A DNA stretch of 35,709 bases from Chloromonas sp. AAM2 (Eukaryota; Chlorophyta; Chlorophyceae; Chlamydomonadales; Chlamydomonadaceae), in the NCBI GenBank assembly GCA_004335635.1, contig QAXH01002524.1:1-35709 (forward strand), given 5' to 3'. Below the pieces are notes generated by a model. That model was not told where the DNA came from and ran no database searches. It saw nothing but the letters and a program-made list of their open reading frames with translations. A program made the position numbers and the translations under genes. Below, piece after piece: positions 9,168 through 21,100 of the stretch; the first letter of the stretch is position 1; each line of letters begins with the position of its first letter.

Positions 9168-12100
9168 TCAGGCCAGTCGCCCGCTGTTCCTGAGTGGCCC
9201 GTTAGCGCCCACATCCGCGGAGGGCCTATCGGACTGCAGCTGTACTCGACCAGCAGAGGGACGCTGCATGACACCTGGTTCGCCGAGCTGTTTGCTGCTA
9301 CGCCGTTGCTCAAGTGAGCTGCTGTGTTTGGGCTGGGAAGTTCGTGGGCTTGACGATTGCTGGGCCGAGCCCTGTGATGGATTTGCTGGAGGTAAGGCCT
9401 GGATGGATGGGGAGCTCAATCTGTGTTGGTTGCTGTCAGTAGATTCCTGCAACAATGAGGAAACGAGGCAGACCCAGCATCAATTGATGATGGCTACTGG
9501 ATGCACTGGAGCGACTTGTCAGCTCCGGCAGTTGTGCAGACTTGATGTAGTTGCACTGCACCAAGTAATCAACCAGGTGTCAGGGACCTCAGGCAGGGTT
9601 GCACTTCTCAGCCTAAACCAAGCAACACCTAAACACAACCATCCAAGGCAAAGCATGCAGATCATCGCTAAACGTGTGACCGAGTGAGTGAGTGTCTTTG
9701 TACTTGTGTCTGTACTTCTGTCTTTGTACTTGTGTCTGTACTTGTGTCTACAATCGTCCTGCAAGTGGAATAGAAGATGGTTTAAGCATCGATGTACACC
9801 ATTGTGTTGTGTCGATTGCTGTGTGCCCCTCACCTGATGAGGTGTACGGATGCCTGAGCCATCTTCTATTCGTCGGACAGAAATGGAAAAAGGCTCCCTC
9901 CCTTCCTCCCTCCCTCACTCACCTCTCCCAAGGGCCAGGCCTGCTTGCTCGAGCGTGCCCCGCCAGCCGTCTCCGCACTCCCCTTGCCTTGCAACCCACT
10001 GCCTGCAGAATCGCTGGCCACAGGTGAGGTTTCTGGTGGCGCCGAATTCCCCGTCCCGGCCACGCCAAGCGGTGAGCCTGCTGATAGGGCCCGTGGCTGT
10101 GGTTTGGGCGGGGGTGCTGGTGACGGGTCAGCACTGCCCGCGCGAGGAGGGTGCTGGGGCGAGCGCGGCGGGTGGTTGCCGGCGCCGGTGGCACTCTTGA
10201 TGTGGGCGAACGCTGCAGGCTGCGGAATGGACAAGGCACAAACAGAATGATCGCAAACAGCCTAGGGTGTAGTGCATGGGACGAACTCAAAGCATCTTTA
10301 GCATTGCAGGAAGAGCTCACAACACTGCAATGTGCAGGTGTTCCATTGCTTTCGCAGGCTCACAACTACAGTTGTCCTTTCCTGTCATCCCCGGGAGGCA
10401 TTCTGGGCAGTGCAGCAGCATCCAGCAGCAGTGTAGACAAATTGATTATGCCGCCTGCATTACGCACTTTCCTTCTTTTCACACCCGAGATCAGAGTCAA
10501 GTTAGGTGAGGACCCTAACGCCAGCAGCCACTGGTTGAGGTTGCGGGTTCAATTTCCGGAGGTGGGAGGTATCGGATAGCTCTGATTGGGTGGGATGGAC
10601 GCCCCCACATGGTGGTTTGGCACTTGTTGCTCGGCGTCCTTGATCACGCTAACCGACGTCCACTTTTCTTTACTTTCCTTCTTTGCATGGACCGGGTACC
10701 GGCGATCCCGGTCTGCTCCGGCTTGCAGCTTCCTCTGGCGCATGATAACTGTGTGCCCATCTGTTCCTGCCCTGTGCCTTCCTGCACTCAGTTGCCACTC
10801 ACATTGACGCGAGGCAGCCCAAGGTCATCGTCCCTGTTGTCCAGGCGTGCAGGCGAGCCGAATCCGCCCATCATCTGCGCGTCCTTCTCAGCCAACCGCC
10901 ACTTGAGGTCCGCGATTTCACCGGCATACCGCTTGATGGCGGAGACAAGCTCGGATCGGGCGGCGGCCTGTGGGGATATAGTAGGGAAAGTGCTGGGAAA
11001 AGTAAAGATTGATAAAACAAAACCAGCTGTTGATCGAATAGCTAAGTCGAAAATGAATATAATTCAGAATGAATTGCTGCGGAGACGAGCTCGGGTCGGG
11101 CGGCAACCTGTGGAAACCCGGCAAGGAGGGTCAGTGCACCCACACTCAAAAGAAAGAAAAACGTGCGATTTTGTTCAAAGGACGTGGTATTGATGTAGTG
11201 CATGCACGGGCAAGGAGGGTGGGAGTCGCAGTGGACAACCGCCAAGCCAATGGCCATGATTGTAGAAAATATTGAAAGCCTGGGATGCGCAAAGGACGAG
11301 TCCAGAGATGGGTGATCTACTAGGGCTTGCCTTGAAAAGCCCTTGTCTGGGTATGCCATATGTGCGCCATGCACATGCAAGCAATGCGCACCACCTAATG
11401 CATCTTTCCAGCGTAAAAACGAAGCCCACAAGGGCAGGATGCCAGGGGCGCAAGGGCCAGCCATGTTTCCTCTGTGGCTTGGATGCCAGGGCCTGCAGTA
11501 TTCTGTTTTACCTACTCTGTTTTACCGATAAAATGCAACAGCTGTGCCTGAGGATTCCCGGAGCAACCGAAGTGAAGACAGACTGCAAAAAACAGCTAAT
11601 TCAAAAAAGGCATTATCATTATTTAGACAAGATTATTATCATTATTGAACCCTGATCCGTCCCCACACCCACAATCTTCTCCTCTGCCCGTTCGAGCTTA
11701 AAGTTGACTTCCACGTTCTCCTTCACCAGACCCTTGTTGGCCGAGCGCAGCTCACTCAACTCTGCGATTGCCTGCATGAAAGAGAGGCCCAGGCAGCGCG
11801 CTTGAAAAGAGCGCATGCGCTAATCGCCATACAGTAGCAATACACTGTGAGCAGTGCAATACTTGCAGCAATGCGAGAGAGGCTCAGGCAGCGTGTTTAA
11901 CAGAAGTGTGTGTGGCTCGACTACCGCGCAGCAGTACAGATGAGCTAACCCTAACTCTATCCTAACCTTGACCCTATGGTGCTTGACCTTACTTGGCTGC
12001 AGTACTTGCAGCAGTAGCAGCGTGTGCTGCTAAAGTGTGACTTGAGCGCGGCACTACAGATGAACCAGTAATAATAGGGCAGAGCCTTGCAAAGCCTGTG

Positions 12101-15100
12101 GCGGGGATTGCTTGCCAAAAGCAAGGGGCATTGGAATTTACATACAACACCAGGGTGATGCAACAGGACGCTGCTGACAGGGGTGCAATGCCTGGGATGC
12201 AGTCTAGAGGCACTGCGACAATAGCAAAATGGGAGATTCCGACAACAGGCTGGCAGCATATGGGAGACATGAGGTTGCAAGCAGATGCAGACACGGTGTG
12301 GCTCAGCTAGGCACGTGCCGCCAGCCACAGACAAGCTTCCAAACTCAGCTTCAAGCCGTTGAGCATGTCGCGGTGGGCTGTGGTGGGCGGGCGGATCAAC
12401 GGGCCGCTTGCTCTGTTGCACCAGCAACAGCCACAGGCAAGCTGCAAACACCCTTTTGACTGAATGAACATAACTTTTCTAAAATAATCAATGGGATACC
12501 ACGAGTAGAACAAGCCGGTTTACCTACCGTTGTGCTGGTTGCGGCGGGCTGTGGTGGGAGTGGGTCAACGGGCCGCTTGGCCTCTCTCTCGGGGTGGTGG
12601 TGGGGGTGGGAGGGGCACATGGCGAGCCTTGGAGACGGTCTGGGCTAGCAGTTGCTCTAGGTTGCGAATGACCTGAAGAAACCCACATAACAGCAAGGCA
12701 GAGTGAGCAAGAGGGGCACAGTGAGGTAGGGCAAGGAGCTGCTCAAGGTTGCTAACGAATTGGGAGAACAGGAAAAAGTAAATGGATGGCGGAGTCATCG
12801 GACGAGAGCAAGGCAGAGTGTGCAAGAGAGGCAGTGTGGGAGTCAACCACCCGTAGTCATGGAAGTTTAAGGCAGTTTATGGAAGTTTGACGGCTACACG
12901 ACGCACTGCTGGGGCTGGGAGACATAGGGAAGCACGCCCAAATGATGTCTGCTGTAAGGCCGGTGTACAGGTGAACGGGCTGTTGAAGCCATTGCCAGTG
13001 AGCCGCAAAGGCAGGCACAAACAACACTGGAAGATAAGCGTGTTGTAAGGCAGTCAACATGCAAAACAAAAACGGCTGGAGCACCAACCCATCATGCCAC
13101 TCTTCACCTCTTCCTGTGTCTTGACCGTTGCCCTGTAAGTGCTGAGCTTGCCAATGAGGGGCCCCTCTGTCTGGCCCATTAGCTTGGTCATCTCCATGTG
13201 AGCTGTCTGCAGCTGCAGATAACGCTTCTTCATTTCCAGCATGTCGACCTGCACAACGACACGCACTGGGCACATTGGCATACATGCGAAAAGATTCAAA
13301 CACAACAAGGCGCACAAACGATGCGATTTCGAACAGCATGTTAACCTGTGCCGCAACAAGCGTTTGGCACATCAACATGAAGCTTAGCAGGCAACCGAAA
13401 TAGGCACACATCGAACATGCACTATCACCATAGGCGCAAACACACGCAGTCCATCAGAGCAGGAGACACCATGGTTTGCAACTGCTGGTACGTCGTCTAA
13501 TTTCCTACTGTCTTTGCACTTGCTGCCATCCTTAGATAAGCAGGCGACCTCTTCATTGCCTCTGCTCTCAATGCCAATTTTTTGCATGAGTAGGCCGGCC
13601 GAATGGTGAAAGCAAATGGCGCCATAGAGACGTGTGGAAAATCATGATGATTGCTTGCTTGCTTGCATTTCAAGGGGCTGTTTTCCCGTTGCTGATGCGT
13701 TAAAGACATTTTGAGCATTTCAAGACTGTTTTGCCGTTGCTTGTACGCTTGCCCAGTGGCTGCTGCGGCACTCAAGGTAGCGAACCACCCCCAATCACAG
13801 CCAGCGACAGGTCCCACAGCCTCCACCAGCCATCATTATTATTAGAATTATCATTATATAATCGTTATCATTATTGCTGACCATACCTGCTCCCCATGCA
13901 TTTGCTGCAGCCTGTGCACTAGCTCCGTATTCCGGCGCCGTTCCCTGCCATACGCCGCCAGGGCCGCCTCTGCCCGTTCCATCAGGTCTTCTTTGCTCAG
14001 ATGCGCACTGTTCTCTAAAGCCACAGGCAGACGGGACCCTTCTTTTTCTTCGTGTAAGAGCTGCCTGCGAGTGTATGTGGTGTATGTGTGCGTGGGGAAG
14101 CAATCTAGGGCGATGTCAGGCGCAAAGAGCATCACCAGCATCATCGTCATCACATCTTAACATGGTTTATCATGGTCAAACCAACAGTACCGCAGCTAGA
14201 CACATTATCTGTCTAAGAATGACAGGGATTACGGATCTCTCAAACATATCACAATATCTCTCTGTGTTTCCGTTGCATTTGTGCCGGTTTTCAGATCCTA
14301 ATGTGATTGTGTTTGTGTTTGTGTGTGTCTGTGTGTTCACTTTACTTCACTGGTTTGATGTAACAAAATGATCTGAAACTAGCAACTAGGTTTCAAGAGC
14401 CAAGATACCCAAGGCTGAGCTAAATGTTCAGCATGGTGGCGACACCTAGCGCATGATGCACAGCCAAGATACCCATGGCTTAGGTGGACGATCGACACTT
14501 TGGTGACACGTGCTCAAGATGATTGGAAGCATCTTCAAAGCGGGTCAAGCCAACTGATTCCAATCCTGATATCTCTTATGATCGTGCTTGTCCTGTTTAA
14601 GAGCCTCCCTCCATACCTCAGTCTGTTTTCAAGCTGATACAATGTTATCATATTTGCGGCCCTCCCCATATATTAGTCTGTTTTCAAACTGATACAGTGT
14701 TATCATCACGGCCTTCTGGGTGTGTCTTTCGTGGGCTTTCGTGGGTGTTCTGATGCTGTGCATCGCTTCACACCTTGGTCTGTTTTCAGCCCTTGTTTTA
14801 TCCTGCTTAAGTGCCTCCCTCCATACCTCAATCTGTGTGTGTCCTCCGTGAGCTGTTTGTTCTGGTGCTGTGCGTCGCTGAGCCGCCAGCCCATCATCTC
14901 AGTGCGACACTCCAGACCGTCCATGTGACGCGCCACACGCTCCAACGCCAACTGCTTCATGATCAAATCGTCAACCTGAACCAAGGCAAGTACAAGCAGT
15001 TTGGAAAACCAATCTGTTTTGTAGCAGCCCTGTGGGGCATGACGAGTCATGAAACCGCATGAGTCATGAGCCGAGAAACGGCAGCAGAAACGGGCACACT

Positions 15101-18100
15101 AAACGAGGACGGCCTTAATGCACAAACCCAGTTGTGGCACGGTTCTTGAAAGTGCTGTCAGCACCTCTGTGGTGAGAAGCATTGACAATGCATAGCAACT
15201 CACAGATGTTTCTAACACAGACATGTGACCTGGCACTGATCACGCATCATGTAGAGCAACGCACGCAAGCTAACACCTCTCTCAACCTTACCATCGAGTG
15301 GAAATGGCTAAGTATGCAGCATACCAGGGAGCATGATACATGCACAGACGTCATGTCATGCGTGTACAGGCAATGTGAAAACACACGCTGGCACAACCTT
15401 CTGCAGAAGCTGCCACGCACCAGTGTCTCCACCACCGCCGCTGCCGCGCACGCACTGCCTGCCGTGCTGCCCTTGTCCTGCCATGCCATGCTAGAAAGCG
15501 TGCCATGGCCCTGTGAGCCAGTGAGTGAGTGAGCGAGTGAGTGAGCAAGTGAGTGAGCGAGTGAGTGAGCGAGTGAGGGAGTGAGAGGACGAGTGAGTGG
15601 TTCAGTGAGTGAGTGAGTGAGTGAGTGGGTCAGTGGGTCAGTGGGTGAGTGAGTGGGTGAGTGAGCTGGAACAGAATATGGCTCAAGCATCCAGATACAA
15701 AATGATCATCATCATACTCGCATTACGAAGGACTGCTGGTGCCAACTCCGGGTTGCGAAGCTGATAAAGGCGAATTTGCGGTTGCGAATTTGCAGTTGTG
15801 GCGATTATCAAATGCCACAGCTGTGCTGCTGCTGCTGCTGCTGCTGCTGATCATTATTATTTTAGAAACCTCCGTCATCACCTGTGTGCCCAGTCCTTCG
15901 CTTTCCCCTACTCGTGGTTTGGCCCGGTGCTCCTGGTGGGTAGGGGTGCGCCACATGCCCAGCTCAAGGCTGCACGTGCACCCTGTGCACCCACAGCACA
16001 CGGGGCAGCACAGCAGCACTTTGACACATGAGAGGAAACCGGCCGAGGTGACAGGAAACGGTTGAAAACGTGTCCTTGAAAGGTTCAGAACATGTTCAAG
16101 CCCTGTGCAGCGCATGGCATGCCCTCACGTGACACACCGAGAGGAAAACAGTCGAACCCAAGTCCCAAATCTCATGTGCGGTTGAGAAGAGAGTGGAAAG
16201 GGAGAAGAGAGTTTACTCATGCGACATGCGAGAGGAGACTGTGCGTGCAATTGAGAAGTTGACAGCATGTCACAAACACACTCCAAGACCCAACCAAACG
16301 TACAGACACAAACACGCAGGTGGCTTGAGGTATTAAACAGCCTGGTGATGCACAGAGACCAGAACCTTTCCTTATTTTTGCCGCATTACGGCGACTTCAA
16401 GTGTTTTGGATCGGGCAAACTCGCACACGTCGTCACTACAATTGGTCAGATGCGTCGTCACTACAATTGGTCAGATGCGTCGTCACTACAATTGGTCACA
16501 AACGTCGTCACTACGCAACAACAGACAGCTTGAGGTCAAAATGCAAGCAGGCGAGCTCGTTGAGCAGACTCAAACACCCTACAGCCCACAGTGTGAGTGT
16601 AAGTAGCACTGTAACAGCCTGTGCCTCTTGTACAACGCATCACCTTTTCCACCTTTTGAGCGTGTTTGTTTTTACCTTTTGTGTGTGCCCCTTGTATAGC
16701 CAGCCCCTCAATCAGCCCTGGCTGGGTGTTAAGTCCCTCCAATCGGCCATGGGGCACTGTGATAACTCCCAAAGGGGTGGTTTGGGTAGCGCCAGCGGGT
16801 AACAGGTGCAGGTTTAGCTGCAAGCTAGTCTCAGGCTCCAAACGGTGCAGCAGGGTCGCCTGGGGACGGACAGCAACCACAATTCGCTGTAAGACGAAGA
16901 GCATATGAAAGGGCAAATGGTCCTTGGCAGTTTTGTTGACCTCTTCACCACTATGTGTGTCCCAGGATCATCCATAGACCGTCAAAACCAGCAAGCGTCA
17001 GAGAAGATGGGAGAATACTCAGCCAGTGCTTGCTGTGCGGGCGGATCGCCGGAGAACCGGTTGGCAGCCCTTTATGGTGCGGTCCTACGACAGATTTTGG
17101 CAAAGAAAACGGCTGGGCAATATTCTACTGCTGAGAGACGGCAAATGCGTTTTCTGATTGGGCCTAAATATCAATTACATAAAAGAGATGCAGGTTATTG
17201 TGACCGGCACCGTACCGAGTGTCCGGCCGGCCAGAGAAGCTGTTCGCTGTTTGCAACCGTTACCGGCGGCACGACATGCACAGGCAGCACATCCAACGGG
17301 GCACCCCCCTCGCCTGCAAGTGAGTGAGTGAATGAGTGAGTGCGTGAGTGGGTGTGTGAGTGAGTGGGTGTGTGAGTGAGTGGGTGAGTGAATGAGTGAG
17401 TGAGTGAGTGGGTGAGTGAGTGGGTGAGTGGGTGAGTGAGTGTCTTCTTATCGTAATCTGTATGGTTCGACAAGTCCAACAGAATATGGCTCAAGCATCC
17501 AGATACAACATCATCATCATACTCGCATTACGAAGGACTGCTGGTGCACAGCCCAAACCACCATCATCACCTGTGGCAGCCTGACTGAAGCCGTCGCTCA
17601 GCGCCTCTAGCCCTTTGACAACTGCCGACTCCTTGCTTGTGTCAAGAGTGGTGTAAAGGGCTTCTATAGACAACGCCGCTGGCAGCAAAACCGCGCTGCC
17701 TGTTGCAGCGTCAGCTGCTGTGGTTGTTTCTGATTGCAAATCCGTGGCTGGTGGTGCTGCTGGTGGTGCTAGTGAATGGGGCATGTTCCATACTGCCAGG
17801 ATTTGGCTGCCTGGTGCTGGAATGCCGGCTGAAGGGGGCATGAGTGTAGGGAGTGGTGGGGTGGTGGAGGCAAGGCTGGCAGTGACAAGATGACTCACTC
17901 CACTCCCCAGCGCCTTCAGGTGCCTGGACATGAGCACACAAAATAAAAAGCATCAAAAAATAAAATAAAATAAGTACACTGGCTCGTTGGTTATTGGACG
18001 CCTGAGTGAGGTCAGACCTGGCCAGGCCGGCAGGGCAGAGTCTTTTCCTTTACACGGAAACCCACTGGGTTAAGCGATAGTTACCCCGCGCCTTGGTTCA

Positions 18101-21100
18101 GATCTGTTTGATTGACGTGCGGTGTAAGCGCAGGAATTTGCATGCTCGCATTGTGCATGGCGGATAAAAAAGCACCATTAAATTAATATCCTAGCGTTGG
18201 TTAGTCCAGGCCTGAGCTTGGGCCTGCCCAGGTGCTGTGGTGCCAGCACGGGCTGCCCCTGATCGCCGGAGCCGACAAATCTGGGGCGGTCTCCGCCTCC
18301 GTCTCCCGTCTCCGATGATCATGGCACTGCCTGGCCTGCCCCACAGTGCTGGTCATGGCGCCCAGCCAGTGCTTTGACACTGTGTTTTTCCACGCACCTG
18401 ATCTCCCTCTTAGGGCAGTCCGTGAGGCACAGCGTGACAAACAGCACCACAGGCGATCCCAGCGGCCCGCCCTGCAGCAGCACATGTATATGGTGTATAT
18501 GATACTTGACATCATGGATGACGCCAAAGGACACGGAACGGGTTGGGCACCGCCTGGCCTACTCTGAGCAAGAAAGCAAAACGAACGCACTGACAGCATC
18601 CTTATACTTTCGGTTAGCTTGTAGTGTTGCCTGGGCAGAAGACTGCCGTTGCAAGTAGTCATCGCTTTCTTGTCGGTTTTTTTACTGACCGGTTGAACTT
18701 TCGTCTGTTTCTCGTAGTTTTTGCTTACCTGAGAAATAAAACAATCAGAGCAATGCAAAACGATGACCAACGCCTAGAAGACACTGACCTGCATCAGCAG
18801 CCTGAGGTTGTAGTGCTGCCCAGGCAGGATGCTTGCTAAGGGCAGGGCACAGCGCAGCATGAGGCGGCTGTCCAGGTCGTTGACCAAGGCCAGGTGCAAC
18901 TCCTCGCCGCTCAGCTCGTCCTCGAGGTACTTGACCTGGGACAGGACAACCGAGAGAAACTGTTACTACTATTTATCATTCGTATTTATCAACACATCAT
19001 CATCACATCATCATTGTTATCGTCTTCTTTGTTATTGTTATTATTGTTATTATTATAATTTTATCATTATTCACACACCCCATGCGGTCACGGGTTCAGC
19101 TGCACAATGTTAGAAAGTGGTCTTCTGGTCCTTGGAATTGGATGATTTTCAGCTTGTCTGATGCGCCTCGTAATAATCTTTCCAATGCCCCCTTCAAAGG
19201 TTTGCGGATCGTGGCCGGCGATCGGCCGCGCAGGTTTTGGTGAGTGGGAAAAAAACCGTGTAAAACGGATTTTCTCCCTCATCCAGTGGTCGAACGAGCT
19301 CTTTTGAGTTGATACAGTGTGCATGCATGTACAGGAGGGCAGTGGAGAGACTCCTGCTCAAGCTGCTTCTGTTGACATGACGTACATGGGAAAACGGTCG
19401 TTTCACGTGACTGGAAGTATCTCCTCCATCTGGTGCTCAAATCACGAGTTTGAACGGGCCAACAGCATGTATCTACTACCAGTCGCGCGAATATCCAAAA
19501 ACATTTCTGCGGAACGATGTCTATGGGGCTCAAAAACCGATACACGTTTCTCACCACATGGTTGGACCTGAACTCCCTATAAATGCACCCTGGGCAGCCT
19601 TGCTCGGCATCATGTCTGCACAGTGGAGTCTGCTATCCGTGTCATGCGTAGTTGCCTTGCTCGCCTGAAGGGCCACTCGGTCTTGAAGTGGGTCCGCACC
19701 GCCTTGTACGCGTGCATGATGCGGGCGGCTGCCTTGGTGGTCTGCAGCTGTTACTGAGGGCTGAGTGCCAGTCCGCTGGAAAAGGGCTCCATGGGATTAG
19801 GGCTGTAGTGGCGCCATCTGGCTGCGGCTGGCGGGTAGGCGCAAGGCCGCAGGCCAGGAGGCAGCAGCGTGAGGTACTCCGCCACAGCCAAGTGGCGCAG
19901 CACTACATTGGCAAAGGGTTTGGAGTGCAGGTGTTGGGCAATGGTGCCGGAGAGTGTCTCCAGCGGGTTTGTACTGGTGCTGCGTGGGTTGAGCTGGGCC
20001 AGGGTTGGGTGGCGGATGTGATGCGGGTTGGTGTGTACTGCATGCGTGGGGGTGGTTGGGATGGTGCCAGGAGGTCCCGCAATGAGCCATTGCAACAGCG
20101 ACATTCCATGGTGCAGAGGCGGGTGTGAACATCACACCAGGTGGGTCAGGTTGACTGCCAAGTCCATGGCAAGCTGCTCCATGCTGCAGCTGTTGGGACT
20201 CTGTAGCTTGCAAACCACTGAGTAGCAAGAGGTGCACAGCAGGGCGCCTGCTGAGGCGGCTTGGATGCGCTCATGCAGGCCCGTGTCGGCCACTGAGCAT
20301 GGGCAAAACCGAGGAATGTACGCCCGGAACGGGCCTGAGAGATGCCATAGCAACGACCTTCTTACATTTGATGCAGGCCGAAGGGGCTGGCATCGCCGGA
20401 GAGGCCCGCAACCAGTCCGTGTTACGATAACCAAAAACCAGTCAGTAGTAACTATCGTGACTGGTTTTGCGATAGTTAGGCACAACCCTAGTCTCTTCCA
20501 CCTGGCGACTCGCCGGAGCAACCATTCTCAACGATACAAATACCTACGTGTAGCCAGTGATCTGATCTACAACTTTGCTTGAAGAATCACGCACAGCCAT
20601 ACAGCGCATAGTGACCGCGTGGGGGATGTGATCACTATTATTATCATTATCATTATATTGTCGTTGTTATTGAGACAGACAAGTCTGTGTAACTCTGCGG
20701 TGGCTGCATCTGGCACAGACAACAACCTGGACGTGTAGATACAAGTGCACGCGTGTTGTTGTTGTTTACATGGCCTTCAGTCCGGGGAGGAAGCGCACGC
20801 GTGTGAATTCAAGGTTAGCCACGACCTACACGTCACAAACCCGGACCTGGGGCAGGAGTACGCAAAGGTACGATGCTTTGATGAGTGCAGGCTAGTCAGC
20901 AGACACGTGTTCGTAAGTCTGCAAGTCTGTGTTTGCGGTGTCGGCCCTGGCAGTTGAGTGCCAGATGGAAATCTGATGGTGAGTCACTGCTAACTGGCCC
21001 CCCCACCCATATAACCGTACCTGCAGCAACTGTCCCCACACTGGTGCAGTGGTGTCTGGGCACACATGTGTGATGGCCTGAGCCGTCACACTGTTGCGCA

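Noticed and set aside
10530..10570. GCGGGTTCAATTTCCGG, like a tRNA T-arm
   Set aside because: No matching acceptor stem or D-arm at the right distance.
11944..11970. CTAACCCTAACTCTATCCTAACC, telomere-like
   Set aside because: Only a few irregular copies, inside a gene intron. More likely chance or simple repeat than an interstitial telomere.
15247..15690. 147-codon minus-strand frame rich in THSL repeats
   Set aside because: The N-terminal part is the translated (CACT)n microsatellite. Only the 15510-15421 portion is kept, as a possible exon.
18201..18340. Minus-strand frame as an alternative exon 12 of the CCDC33-like gene
   Set aside because: It ends in a stop with no usable donor, while 17923-17571 fits the phase and the expected motif order.
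19652..20128. 158-codon plus-strand frame
   Set aside because: It is antisense to more protein-like minus-strand frames and rich in Gly/Arg, as expected of a GC-rich antisense shadow.
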